Below are positions 24,171 through 32,559 of a DNA stretch of 40,169 nt, one piece after another. Within the stretch, counting starts at the first letter, position 1, and every line of letters begins with the position of its first letter. This DNA is from Crocinitomicaceae bacterium. Its GTDB lineage: Bacteria; Bacteroidota; Bacteroidia; Flavobacteriales_D; Crocinitomicaceae. The DNA lies in contig JAMLHA010000021.1 of NCBI GenBank assembly GCA_023957475.1, forward strand, positions 1 through 40,169. Direction: 5' to 3'. A program made the position numbers and the translations under genes. Below the pieces are notes generated by a model that was not told the origin of the DNA, did not search any database, and saw only the letters and a list, made by a program, of their open reading frames with translations.

Positions 24171-24859
24171 TGTCTAAACCAAATCTTCAGCATGCAAGTT
24201 GTCATTCTTGCGAGGTGAGGCATACATCTTTGTTTAAATCTCTTTGCCAAGAAGGGGTTAAAAGTATAGATGATGCCAAAGATTGTACATTGTACAAAAA
24301 AAATGAGCCTGTATTTGTAGAAGGTGCTTATCCAAAAGGTGTATTTTGCATTAAATCTGGTAAAATCAAGGTTTTTACAATTGGTGAATCTGGTAAAGAA
24401 CAGATTATACGTATTGCAAAACAAGGTGATGTGGTAGGTTTTCGATCTTTATTTAGCGAAGAACCTTATCGTTTGTCAGCAACTACTTTGGAAGAGAGTA
24501 GTATCTGTTTTATAAAAATTGAAGATTTTAAAGAACAAGTCAATAAAGAACCTGATTTATTACAAGCTGTTTTAAAAGAACTATCAAAAGAATCTGGTGA
24601 GCGAGCGATGTTTATTAAAACAATGGCTCAAAAAACGGTTCGTCAACGATTGGCAATTATCTTATTGGTTTTAGATGAAATTTATAAGGATCATCAAATT
24701 AACTTATCTCGCGAAGACTTAGCAAATTACGTTGGTACTGCTACTGAAACGGTTATCCGTCTTTTAAAAGAATTCAAAGAAGAAGAATGGATTGAAATCC
24801 ACGGAAGAACAATTGAACTGAAAAACATCCAATCATTGGTTCAAGAAGCTGAATTTTAA
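24170..24859 (+). CDS. Crp/Fnr-family transcriptional regulator (229 aa)
   Basis: DNA-binding regulator with an N-terminal cyclic-nucleotide-like sensor domain (about residues 30-150; KKNEPVFVEGAYPKGVFCIKSGKIKVF, GDVVGFRSLFSEEPYRLSATTLE) and a C-terminal winged helix-turn-helix (LSREDLANYVGTATETVIRLLKEF). In the recognition helix ETVIRLL keeps the Glu and Arg that read the TGA half-site in Fnr, with Ile where Fnr has Ser. The N-terminus holds C11, C14, C26 and C39, possible Fe-S ligands, but not with E. coli Fnr spacing. The ATG at 24170 is chosen because a TTG at 24152 lies in the -7 box. Its site between oxidase genes and ccoI makes it the likely regulator of both. Confidence 0.9.
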   Translation: MSKPNLQHASCHSCEVRHTSLFKSLCQEGVKSIDDAKDCTLYKKNEPVFVEGAYPKGVFCIKSGKIKVFTIGESGKEQIIRIAKQGDVVGFRSLFSEEPYRLSATTLEESSICFIKIEDFKEQVNKEPDLLQAVLKELSKESGERAMFIKTMAQKTVRQRLAIILLVLDEIYKDHQINLSREDLANYVGTATETVIRLLKEFKEEEWIEIHGRTIELKNIQSLVQEAEF

Positions 24860-24861
24860 AT

Positions 24862-27228
24862 TTAGCGTTTACTTTTTCTTAAATAAACCAATAGTGTACT
24901 AAGCCCCACGACGGTTATTGAACTACTTGGCATAATAATTGCAGCTACTAATGGAGATAACAATCCACCAATCGCAAAAGATAATCCAATGGTATTGTAT
25001 ATCAACGAAAAAGCTAAGCAAATGGTTAGTACTTTTTTGGCATAATGACTTTGGTCTAAAAAATCGGCTAAATAATGCAATTTTTCAGCTTTAATAATTC
25101 CATCAGAAGAAGGGGTAAATCTAAATACATCTTCTGAAACAGCAAAACTTACATGAGCAACACCAAGAGCCCCTGAGTCATTTAATCCATCACCTATCAT
25201 CAATACTTTTTTACCTTCGTTTTGCAATGCCAATACATAATCGAGTTTGTCATTTGGATTTTGATTAAAACGTATCGTTTGGTCACTTCCAACTAAATTT
25301 TTAATCAATTCAAAATCCTTGTCTTTGTCACCCGACAACACATGAACAGTATAGTTATCTAAACTCTTAATTAATTTATGCACTCCATGACGTAACTCTG
25401 ATTCAAATACAAATTTTCCATTTTTTGAACCAATTTTAACGTAAGTTTCTGTTTCAATAGATGAAATTTGAGTTCCAAAAATAAATTCATAACTACCCAA
25501 TAAAACAGCAATATCGTCATAATTACCTTTAGTTCCTTTGTTGACAACCTCTTCAAAATCATCAATAGCAATAGCTGAAGTAATTCCTTGCAATTTAAAA
25601 TACCTCACGATTGCTCTCGAAAGAGGGTGAGTAGATGAATTTGCTAAAGCATAAATTATTTCCTTTTCTTTTGCATCAAGTTCATCTCCATCAAAATGCA
25701 CTTTTAAATGCGTACTTTCTGTTAAAGTTCCTGTTTTATCAAAGACAATGTCTGTGATTTCATTCATACGCTCAATCACCGTAGTATTTTTCAAATACAA
25801 CCCTTTTCTCCCCATTAATTTCATGCTGTTTCCAAAGGTAAATGGGGAAGAAAGCGCAAGTGCACAAGGACAGGCAACAATTAAAACAGCCACAACAATT
25901 TCTAAAATCCGACTTGAATCGATAAACCACCAAGCAACTGCAGAAATAGTGGCTATTGACAATACAGTCCATAAAAAATACTTGGCAATAACATCTTGAA
26001 ACTTGTAGCGATTTGGTTTGAATTTATCAATCTTAATGTCATTCCATAGTTGTGTCAATAAACTCCTATTAGAAGATTTATCGGCTTTTAAAACAACCTT
26101 TTGACCAAGTAGTTTTCCACCAGCATAAATATAATCACCTTTGTTTTTATAAATAGGCTCGGATTCTCCAGTTACAAAACTATAATCAATTTTGGCCGTT
26201 TCACTTTGTAAAATGCTATCACACGGAATGATTTCTTCATTTCTGATTAGAATAGTATCTCCAATATTTATTTTTTCAATTTCAATAATTTGCTCTTCTT
26301 GTTGCTCTATTTTTGTTACAGCTACTGGAAAATACGAGGTATAATCCCGGTCAAAAGATAGCGATTTGTAAGTTCTATTCTGAAACCATTTACCAATAAG
26401 AAGAAAAAACACAAATCCAGCAAAAGAATCCATATATCCCGGACCACCTTCCGTTAAAATGGTATAAACGCTTTGGGTGTAAAGTGCCATGATTCCAATA
26501 ACTATTGGAACATCTAAATTGAGTGATTTACTTTTTATAGACTTATAAGCAGAAACAAAATAATCTCTTGCAGAAAATAGCAGAACAGGAATAGAAACCA
26601 CCAATGATAGGGCGGAGGTGAACGAGCGAATTTTAAAATCCATTGTGTCAATACCTAAGTACTCTGGAAAACTCCACAACATAATACTTCCAAAAGCAAA
26701 GGCTGCTATTCCCAACTTGTAAAGGAATATCTTATCAATCTTTTTGGATTGTTCGTTTCTGTTTCCAAAATTGGGGGCATAACCAATTTTATTCAAGAAA
26801 TAAGCTAATTCAGAGAGTTTGAGTTCCTTTTTTCTAAACGTTATCAAAGCTTCTCGCTGAACAAATGCTACTTGACAAGAAGTTATTGCAGGTAAAATTT
26901 TTGGCAGATTTTCCAATAAGTAAATACAACTTGAACAATGTATTTCTGGAAGAAATAACGTGATTTTAATATAGTTATCATCTTCAAAATCAACAAATTT
27001 TGCTTTTATTTCCGGAACTTCTAAAAAGTCGTATTTATGTTTTTGAATGTGTTGCGGACGAACACCAGATTTATCTTCAAAGTTGTAAAAAGCTCCTAAT
27101 TGATTATCTGTAAGAAGCTGATAAACCGTCATGCACCCATTGCAACAAAACGATTTATCATTGTAAGTATATTGCTGCTTACCAATGATTTCGTCACCAC
27201 AATGATCACATGAAGGATTATTTGCCAT
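24862..27228 (-). CDS. ccoI: Copper-translocating P-type ATPase CcoI/FixI (788 aa)
   Basis: P1B-type ATPase that exports copper for maturation of the cbb3 oxidase. The N-terminal metal-binding segment has CDHCG (7-11) and FCCNGC (27-32), followed by an HMA-like domain with HCSSC (97-101). The transmembrane metal site is CPC (453-455), the phosphorylated aspartate lies in DKTGTLT (497-503), and TGES, HPLSRA and GDGLNDSGAL complete the ATPase signature. The extra N-terminal cysteine domain is typical of FixI/CcoI rather than CopA. It is convergent to the regulator gene, with 2 nt between stop codons and no terminator. Its own Fnr-like site lies at 27277-27290. Confidence 0.95.
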   Translation of the reverse strand: MANNPSCDHCGDEIIGKQQYTYNDKSFCCNGCMTVYQLLTDNQLGAFYNFEDKSGVRPQHIQKHKYDFLEVPEIKAKFVDFEDDNYIKITLFLPEIHCSSCIYLLENLPKILPAITSCQVAFVQREALITFRKKELKLSELAYFLNKIGYAPNFGNRNEQSKKIDKIFLYKLGIAAFAFGSIMLWSFPEYLGIDTMDFKIRSFTSALSLVVSIPVLLFSARDYFVSAYKSIKSKSLNLDVPIVIGIMALYTQSVYTILTEGGPGYMDSFAGFVFFLLIGKWFQNRTYKSLSFDRDYTSYFPVAVTKIEQQEEQIIEIEKINIGDTILIRNEEIIPCDSILQSETAKIDYSFVTGESEPIYKNKGDYIYAGGKLLGQKVVLKADKSSNRSLLTQLWNDIKIDKFKPNRYKFQDVIAKYFLWTVLSIATISAVAWWFIDSSRILEIVVAVLIVACPCALALSSPFTFGNSMKLMGRKGLYLKNTTVIERMNEITDIVFDKTGTLTESTHLKVHFDGDELDAKEKEIIYALANSSTHPLSRAIVRYFKLQGITSAIAIDDFEEVVNKGTKGNYDDIAVLLGSYEFIFGTQISSIETETYVKIGSKNGKFVFESELRHGVHKLIKSLDNYTVHVLSGDKDKDFELIKNLVGSDQTIRFNQNPNDKLDYVLALQNEGKKVLMIGDGLNDSGALGVAHVSFAVSEDVFRFTPSSDGIIKAEKLHYLADFLDQSHYAKKVLTICLAFSLIYNTIGLSFAIGGLLSPLVAAIIMPSSSITVVGLSTLLVYLRKSKR

Positions 27229-27246
27229 ATTATTTTTAAATTAGCA

Positions 27247-27254
27247 CAAAGAAA
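27247..27254 (-). promoter_or_regulatory. Degenerate -7 box TTtcTTTG of ccoI
   Basis: Minus-strand box keeping TTTG but lacking TA, like the ccoS box. The inferred start near 27242 gives a 14-nt leader. The Fnr-like site centre is 36.5 bp from its G, identical to ccoS. Confidence 0.55.
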
Positions 27255-27276
27255 TAGCTATTTTGAAATAAAAAAA

Positions 27277-27290
27277 ATGATAAATGTCAT
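27277..27290. promoter_or_regulatory. Fnr-like operator ATGAC-ATTT-ATCAT upstream of ccoI (minus-strand reading)
   Basis: On the minus strand it reads ATGACATTTATCAT, differing from the ccoS site by one base. Its centre, 27283.5, is 41.5 bp from the inferred ccoI start. Confidence 0.75.
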
Positions 27291-27304
27291 ACTTGATTGA
27301 ATGT

Positions 27305-27452
27305 TGACTTATTGATTTGATGACCTTATGACTTGTTGACTTGATGAATGAATGACTTATTGATTTGATGACAGTGTGACTCATTGATAAATTGTTTCAA
27401 TAGAATCCATCATCTAATCATGTTGTCATTTAGTTAATGAGTCATCCAGTCA
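27305..27452. repeat. Octanucleotide-phased TGA repeat, locus D (11 plus 6 units, converging)
   Basis: Eleven 8-nt units beginning TGA run on the plus strand from 27305 to 27392. After 12 bp, six units in the opposite orientation (ending TCA on the plus strand, one decayed to TTA) run from 27405 to 27452. Unit bodies vary while the TGA is almost invariant. Confidence 0.85.
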
Positions 27453-27527
27453 ATACCTACAAAATACAAATAATTTATTTTTTTTAAGAATATTATTGAA
27501 TTTGCTTGTTTGATTAAAAAAATAATA

Positions 27528-27535
27528 TATCTTTG
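27528..27535 (+). promoter_or_regulatory. -7 box TAtcTTTG of rpmH
   Basis: Perfect TAnnTTTG, with a TTG -33-like element at 27506-27508, 19 bp upstream. The inferred start near 27540 gives a 40-nt leader. Confidence 0.6.
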
Positions 27536-27579
27536 CAGTCCGAAATTTTGAGAAAAAAAGCAATATAAGATTTTAAGAT

Positions 27580-27738
27580 ATGAAAAGAACGTTTCAACCT
27601 TCAGTAAGAAAAAGAAGAAATAAGCATGGATTTAGAAGTCGTATGGCTACTAAAAATGGACGTAGAGTATTAGCTGCTCGTCGCCGTAAAGGGAGAAAAA
27701 AATTGACCGTATCAGACGAGCCAATGCACAAGCGTTAA
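27580..27738 (+). CDS. rpmH: 50S ribosomal protein L34 (52 aa)
   Basis: Very short basic ribosomal protein of the large subunit. Read directly from the DNA, it begins [20 protein letters not shown], continues with [20 protein letters not shown] and ends with [12 protein letters not shown], the Bacteroidota form of L34. A strong promoter lies upstream and a terminator 22 bp after the stop, so it is transcribed alone. It is not next to rnpA or dnaA here. Confidence 0.97.
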   Translation: MKRTFQPSVRKRRNKHGFRSRMATKNGRRVLAARRRKGRKKLTVSDEPMHKR

Positions 27739-27760
27739 TAATTGTCTAACTAATATATTT

Positions 27761-27789
27761 AGCCGATTCGTTATGAGTCGGCTTTTTTT
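27761..27789 (+). terminator. Intrinsic terminator of rpmH
   Basis: AGCCGA (27761-27766) pairs with TCGGCT (27778-27783), followed by TTTTTT. Confidence 0.88.
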
Positions 27790-27828
27790 GTGCTGGATTT
27801 TATAGTCGGAAGCAATTAATGATCTGCT

Positions 27829-27872
27829 TTTTTTTAGTACGGACGCGATTAATCGCGTTCGTACTAAAAAAA
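27829..27872. terminator. 44-bp palindrome between convergent genes
   Basis: Seven T, AGTACGGACGCGATT and its complement AATCGCGTTCGTACT, then seven A. There is one G/T mismatch in 22 pairs. It acts plausibly as a bidirectional terminator between rpmH and the DUF4159 gene. The GC-rich core contrasts with the surroundings and resembles dispersed palindromic repeats of this phylum. Confidence 0.75.
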
Positions 27873-27900
27873 GATTTATCAATAAAAACATCAGCAATTC

Positions 27901-28557
27901 TCATTCAGAAAAAGCATACATCACAATATTTGCTCCCATTTGCAATGCTTGTTTGCGTTTCTCTGGAGAATCGTTGTGTACCGCTTGGTCTTCCCAGCCG
28001 TCGCCTAAATCCGTTTCGTAGGTGTAAAGTAACACTATTTTCCCATTTTCAATGATTCCAAATGCCTGCGGGCGTTTGTTGTCGTGCTCATGAATTTTTG
28101 GCAAACCGTTGAAATTGTATTTTTGATGAAAAATAGGATGATTAAATGGTAATTCTACCAATTCCTTGTTGGGAAAAACTTTTTTAATTTCCACACGAAT
28201 AAATTGATCCATCCCATAATTATCATCAATATGTAGAAAACCACCACCTAACAAGTAATTGCGTAAATTAGATACTTCCTGTTGCGAAAACACAACATTT
28301 CCATGCCCCGTCATGTGGACAAATGGATATTGAAATAAATCTGGGCTTCCAACATCTACGTATGGAACATCTGGAGAGATTTTTGTAGTCAAATTTTCGT
28401 TGCAAAATTTCACCAAATTCGGAACAGATGTAGGATTGGCATAATAATCACCACCACCATTGTACTTCAATACCGCAAATTGATAGGCATATTGTGAATA
28501 ACCTTGTAGGGCAACAAGAATAAAAAGGAATGTTATGATCGTTCTTATTTTCATCAT
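27901..28557 (-). CDS. DUF4159 domain secreted protein (218 aa)
   Basis: A signal peptide (KIRTIITFLFILVALQGYSQ) precedes a DUF4159 domain, a family resembling class I glutamine-amidotransferase-like folds whose function is not established. Family blocks seen are YNGGGDYYANPTSVPNLVKFCNE, FVHMTGHGNVVFS, LRNYLLGGGFLHIDDNYG and GWEDQ near the end. It is the last gene of the pepT-holA-rsmE unit. The ATG at 28557 overlaps the rsmE stop as ATGA (28554 is an equally possible start), implying translational coupling; longer N-termini would lie in rsmE. Confidence 0.88.
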   Translation of the reverse strand: MMKIRTIITFLFILVALQGYSQYAYQFAVLKYNGGGDYYANPTSVPNLVKFCNENLTTKISPDVPYVDVGSPDLFQYPFVHMTGHGNVVFSQQEVSNLRNYLLGGGFLHIDDNYGMDQFIRVEIKKVFPNKELVELPFNHPIFHQKYNFNGLPKIHEHDNKRPQAFGIIENGKIVLLYTYETDLGDGWEDQAVHNDSPEKRKQALQMGANIVMYAFSE

Positions 28558-29246
28558 TTCACACGCATTAATGCTTGCATACAAGCATACAAGCCTGCCG
28601 TTTCTGTACGTAAACGATTATTTCCTAAAGTTATTTCTTGGTAACCGTTAATTTTTGCTAAATCACTCTCATCAAGCGTAAAATCACCTTCTGGACCAAT
28701 TAAAATAGGAGAACAATTGTCAAAAGTTGTCATTAAACTCTTTTTTTCTCCATCATAACAATGCGCAATAAAACCATTTGGATGGTCTTTTACAAACTGA
28801 TCCACTTTTACCAATGGATTGATTTTGGGAAGGAAAAGACGTTTTGATTGCTTCATGGCACTAATGGCAATACTTTCAAAACGTTCCATTTTTATGGCTT
28901 TGCGTTCAGAATTTTTACTCAATAGAAATGTAATCTCCGTAACACCTAATTCGGTAGTTTTTTCAACAAACCATTCCATACGCTCATTCATCTTTGTAGG
29001 ACAAATAGCAATATGAATGGAATAGGAGGGAGCTACTTCTGTTTCTTTGGATACAATTGAAATAGCGCATCTTTTCTGGTTAGCATCAGTGATTTTTGCA
29101 GTTGCCAACAAACCATTTCCATTTTGAATTCCAATCAAATCACCGTCTTTCAATCGTAAAACCTTACAAATATGACGTGATTCATTTTCATTCATTTGAT
29201 GATGAACCGTTTCTTCTGTTATCGCTGTGTCGTAAAATAAATGCAT
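28554..29246 (-). CDS. rsmE: 16S rRNA (uracil-1498-N3)-methyltransferase RsmE (230 aa)
   Basis: SPOUT-class enzyme that methylates U1498 of 16S rRNA. It has a PUA-like N-terminal domain (NENESRHICKVLRLKDGDLIGIQNG) and the C-terminal knotted SAM-binding domain with ILIGPEGDFTLDE and ITLGNNRLRTETAGLYACMQAL. Length is standard. It starts 1 nt after the holA stop and overlaps the DUF4159 gene by 4 nt. Confidence 0.96.
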   Translation of the reverse strand: MHLFYDTAITEETVHHQMNENESRHICKVLRLKDGDLIGIQNGNGLLATAKITDANQKRCAISIVSKETEVAPSYSIHIAICPTKMNERMEWFVEKTTELGVTEITFLLSKNSERKAIKMERFESIAISAMKQSKRLFLPKINPLVKVDQFVKDHPNGFIAHCYDGEKKSLMTTFDNCSPILIGPEGDFTLDESDLAKINGYQEITLGNNRLRTETAGLYACMQALMRVK

Positions 29247-29247
29247 A

Positions 29248-30246
29248 TCAATTCATTAAGCGAAACATCAGTTCTTTTAGTAAAGCTCCATGTGTCATGG
29301 TGCTATTTCCCATCCCTTTTGATTTTAAATCGTATTCCTGTAAAATTGCTATGTTTTCTGCTATTTTTTTGGGTGGATATATTTTAGCAGCTCTTGTGTA
29401 TTGCGTCATTAAAAAAGGGGCAACACCAATCGTAGATGCAAGTGATGCTGGTGATTTATCTTTTGCAAAATGTAAACGCATCAATTTCAAATGATACGAA
29501 AATAAATTGGCGATAATTGGTATGATTGGTCCTGCTTTTGGGTTTTTATCAAAATAATCAACAATCTTACCTGATTTTAAGAAATCTCGTTCAGCAAATG
29601 CATTGGAAAGTTCAAAAAAGTTATAATCTTTAGAAATACCAATGTTTTCTTCAATATGCACTTCATTTATGGTTGTACCTTTTTCAACTAAAATTTCCAG
29701 TTTTTCAAGTTCATTTATGATTTTACCAATATCTGTTCCAAGAAACTCACTCAATAACATTGACGCTTTTGGCGCTATTTGATACCCCATTTCTCTGGCG
29801 TAATTGGTAATCCAATCAACAATTTTATAATCTCTTATTTTTTCGGATAAAAACACCAATCCTTTTTGTGCCGCAGTCTTGATGATTTTTTTGCGTGTAT
29901 CAAACTTTTTGTGTTTATAGCAGATAACAAAAATACTTGTATCAACTGGGTTTTCGATAATAGGTTCTAACAACTCTATGTCTTTAAACTCTTGAGCTTC
30001 TTTAAGAACAACAAGTCGCCGTTCTCCCATCATTGGGTAGGCCTTTACTTCTGCAATCAAACTCGCTGCTTCACAGTCTTTTCCATAAATTATTGTTTGA
30101 TTAAAATCACGTTCACTCTCATCTATTGCATTTTCAATAATTGAGTCGCAAATTAAATCAATAAAGTAAGGTTCTTCACCGTGAAGAAAGTAGATTTTTT
30201 CGAACTGTTTTTGCTTAATATTTTTTATGATAAGCTTGTGGTCCAT
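29248..30246 (-). CDS. holA: DNA polymerase III delta subunit HolA (332 aa)
   Basis: Clamp-loader delta subunit that opens the sliding clamp. The N-terminal motor-like domain has IYFLHGEEPYFIDLICDSI and AEVKAYPMMGERRLVVLKEA, typical of the family. The middle contains SKDYNFFELSNAFAERDFL and the C-terminal collar domain carries YHLKLMRLHFAKDK and YDLKSKGMG. The length fits. It lies 1 nt downstream of pepT and 1 nt upstream of rsmE. Confidence 0.95.
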   Translation of the reverse strand: MDHKLIIKNIKQKQFEKIYFLHGEEPYFIDLICDSIIENAIDESERDFNQTIIYGKDCEAASLIAEVKAYPMMGERRLVVLKEAQEFKDIELLEPIIENPVDTSIFVICYKHKKFDTRKKIIKTAAQKGLVFLSEKIRDYKIVDWITNYAREMGYQIAPKASMLLSEFLGTDIGKIINELEKLEILVEKGTTINEVHIEENIGISKDYNFFELSNAFAERDFLKSGKIVDYFDKNPKAGPIIPIIANLFSYHLKLMRLHFAKDKSPASLASTIGVAPFLMTQYTRAAKIYPPKKIAENIAILQEYDLKSKGMGNSTMTHGALLKELMFRLMN

Positions 30247-30247
30247 C

Positions 30248-31495
30248 TTAATCTATGTGTTCTTTCCAAATTTGAATCAATTCAACCATTGTACGAACAG
30301 CTTTTTCCATGTCTTGCACACTCACATACTCATGTTTTGAGTGGATACCCATTTCACCAGTAAATAAGTTTGGGCAAGGCAACCCCATAAATGATAGGCG
30401 AGAACCATCTGTTCCTCCTCGGATAATCATAGGTTTTGGTTCAACACCTGCCTTTTTCATTGCTTCAATAGCATAATCAGTTACAAAAGGAACGCTATTC
30501 AGCACTTCTTTCATGTTTCTATACTGTTCCTTAACAACAAATTGCATTGTAGCTCCTGAATGTGGCTCCACAATCATTTGAGCAATTCCCTTTAATTCAT
30601 CCTCGTATTTTGATAATTTCTCTGTAACATGGTCACGAATAATAAAACTCACACTCGTTTCTTCCATGATTCCATTGATTGAAACAGGATGAACAAAACC
30701 TTCTCGATCTTCTGTTGTTTCAGGCGACCAACGATCTTTAGGTAATGCAGCCACAAAATCAGCGGCTAATTTGATTGAATTCACCATGATTCCTTTCGCA
30801 TATCCTGGATGAGCACTCACTCCTTTGAATGTAACTTTAACAGAATCAGCTGAGAATGTTTCGTCCTCAATAGAACCCAATACACCACCGTCTAACGTAT
30901 ATCCGTAATCAGCATTTAATTTTTTGATATCTAAATGGTCAACACCTCTACCAACTTCTTCGTCTGGTGTAAACAAGATGCGAATTTTTCCATGCTCAAT
31001 TTGAGGGTTTTTCAACATGTAGTTAGCAAAATCCATGATGATTGCTACACCTGCTTTGTCATCAGCTCCCAATAAAGTTGTACCACTGGCCGTAATAATG
31101 TCATCACCAATTCTTTCCTTCAAGTATGGATGCATATCTGTTGTGATAATTTGAGTTGGATCATCTGGCAAAACAATTGGCTGACCATTGTATTTTTCGT
31201 GTACAATTGGCTTTACATTGGTACCAGTAACATCTGGAGCTGTGTCCATGTGTGAACAAAAACAAATTGTTGGTACTTTTTTGTCTGTATTACTTGGGAT
31301 AGTAGCGAAAACATAACCCCATTCATCCATTTCTACTTCCTCAGCACCCATGTCCTGAAGTTCCTTAACCAAGACTTTCGCTAAATCCTTTTGCTTCATT
31401 GAAGAAGGGAAAGTAGTCGAATTTGGATCTGCTGTTGTGTCTATCTTCGCGTAGCGAATAAAATTTTCTTTTACTTGATGTTTGTAATTATTCAT
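30248..31495 (-). CDS. pepT: Peptidase T, tripeptide aminopeptidase (415 aa)
   Basis: Cytosolic di-zinc M20 peptidase that removes the N-terminal residue of tripeptides. Zinc and catalytic residues lie in FCSHMDTAPD, LLGADDKAGVAI, FTPDEEVGRGVDHL and GYTLDGG, and the C-terminal RGGTDGSRLSFMGLPCPNLFTGE is complete. I chose the ATG at 31495 because a TAttTTTG box (31513-31520) gives a start near 31508; the in-frame ATG at 31525 would be upstream of it. It leads the pepT-holA-rsmE-DUF4159 unit. A TTGAT-TTAT-GTCAA palindrome (31502-31515) overlaps the promoter. Confidence 0.96.
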   Translation of the reverse strand: MNNYKHQVKENFIRYAKIDTTADPNSTTFPSSMKQKDLAKVLVKELQDMGAEEVEMDEWGYVFATIPSNTDKKVPTICFCSHMDTAPDVTGTNVKPIVHEKYNGQPIVLPDDPTQIITTDMHPYLKERIGDDIITASGTTLLGADDKAGVAIIMDFANYMLKNPQIEHGKIRILFTPDEEVGRGVDHLDIKKLNADYGYTLDGGVLGSIEDETFSADSVKVTFKGVSAHPGYAKGIMVNSIKLAADFVAALPKDRWSPETTEDREGFVHPVSINGIMEETSVSFIIRDHVTEKLSKYEDELKGIAQMIVEPHSGATMQFVVKEQYRNMKEVLNSVPFVTDYAIEAMKKAGVEPKPMIIRGGTDGSRLSFMGLPCPNLFTGEMGIHSKHEYVSVQDMEKAVRTMVELIQIWKEHID

Positions 31496-31501
31496 CGTGA
31501 T

Positions 31502-31515
31502 TTGATTTATGTCAA
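31502..31515. promoter_or_regulatory. Fnr-like palindrome over the pepT promoter
   Basis: TTGAT-TTAT-GTCAA is one base from the E. coli Fnr consensus, centred on the inferred pepT start. Binding here would repress. It differs from the cco sites in its flanking bases, so the same regulator is not assured. Confidence 0.4.
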
Positions 31516-31520
31516 AAATA
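31513..31520 (-). promoter_or_regulatory. -7 box TAttTTTG of pepT
   Basis: Perfect TAnnTTTG on the minus strand, supporting the start codon at 31495 with a 13-nt leader. Confidence 0.6.
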
Positions 31521-31665
31521 ATCATTCTTTGTTTTCGATAAACATAAAAATTTCAATAGATATTAACAAATAATCAAAAAATGTTACGATTATAGATATA
31601 TTTTGTAGAATTGTATATATGAAACTTTATAGTTAAACACAGTAAAAACATGAATAGTTAATAAA

Positions 31666-32550
31666 ATGAGGCTCAATATGTATTATAAATTAATTTTAAT
31701 ATTATTTTTATTAATCTTTAAATTAGATTGTTATGCTCAATCATTTGAAGATAAACTTAAAGATATTTACAACTTTAATTACACAACTATTTCACAACAA
31801 AATTTAGAAAAAAAGAACCTTCAATTGGCTGAGTTTTGGGATGAATTAAATAAAGATACAGCTACTTTTTTACCAAAAATCAGAAAAGAATTAACAATTA
31901 ATACCTATCCATCTTATTTTTATTTTGATATGTGTTCGTATCTATCCATTCACTCAACAAAGAAAGCTGATCGGTCTATTATTGAAAATGCACTGCAATT
32001 TATTCAGTGGAGCGAAATGAATCAATGGGAATTTGTGGATAAACTCAGAACTTTTTCAACAAATGGGATGAATGTAATGGGTGCCGTATCGAATTTGTTG
32101 AATATAAAAAAGTTATCCATCACAAATCCAGCAACCAACCAGCGATTTAACCAAGGTGAAGTAACAGCTTACTTGTTACTACCTCTTTCTCCTGAAAAAT
32201 ACATCAATCAGCTAGACAAACTTTATGATACCATTAATTTAGAGGCGCAACGCACCATTATAACTGTTTTATGGCTGTCCAATACACAATATGGTAATGC
32301 AAGTCTGGAAAACAAAGCTAAAACAACAAGTGATATCGATGTTAGAAGTTACGTTAATCGCTTGATGTATCGTTTTCATCCTTCTCAAGAGTTGATCGGT
32401 AAATACGAATCATTGAATGAGATCGAACGCAATAATTTGCTATTAAAAACGTATTACAAAACAATTGATGACTGGAATGTTGAATCGTGGAATAATCTAA
32501 TTCAATTAACGAAGTTACTGCATTATTTCTCCATTCAAGTCACAAAATAA
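31666..32550 (+). CDS. Secreted protein of unknown function (294 aa)
   Basis: A signal peptide (YYKLILILFLLIFKLDCYAQ) is followed by a helical hydrophilic protein with no domain I recognise. Recurring features are alternating charged/aromatic helices and the segments QFIQWSEMNQWEFVDKLRTF and LWLSNTQYGNASLENKAK. The N-terminus may start at 31666 or at the ATG 31678. It is divergent from pepT and 9 nt upstream of the ATP-cone/nuclease gene, so they are probably co-transcribed, although one is exported and the other cytosolic. Confidence 0.7.
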   Translation: MRLNMYYKLILILFLLIFKLDCYAQSFEDKLKDIYNFNYTTISQQNLEKKNLQLAEFWDELNKDTATFLPKIRKELTINTYPSYFYFDMCSYLSIHSTKKADRSIIENALQFIQWSEMNQWEFVDKLRTFSTNGMNVMGAVSNLLNIKKLSITNPATNQRFNQGEVTAYLLLPLSPEKYINQLDKLYDTINLEAQRTIITVLWLSNTQYGNASLENKAKTTSDIDVRSYVNRLMYRFHPSQELIGKYESLNEIERNNLLLKTYYKTIDDWNVESWNNLIQLTKLLHYFSIQVTK

Positions 32551-32559
32551 CACCTTTTC

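Larger units (their letters stand above)
27229..27579. other. 351-bp divergent spacer ccoI/rpmH
   Basis: No gene. It contains the ccoI promoter and Fnr-like site (27247-27290), two converging TGA-octamer tracts (27305-27452) and the rpmH promoter (27528-27535). Confidence 0.7.

Noticed and set aside
27229..27579. tRNA or small RNA gene in the ccoI-rpmH spacer
   Set aside because: No cloverleaf or T-loop GTTCRA sequence; the repeats and promoters account for the region.
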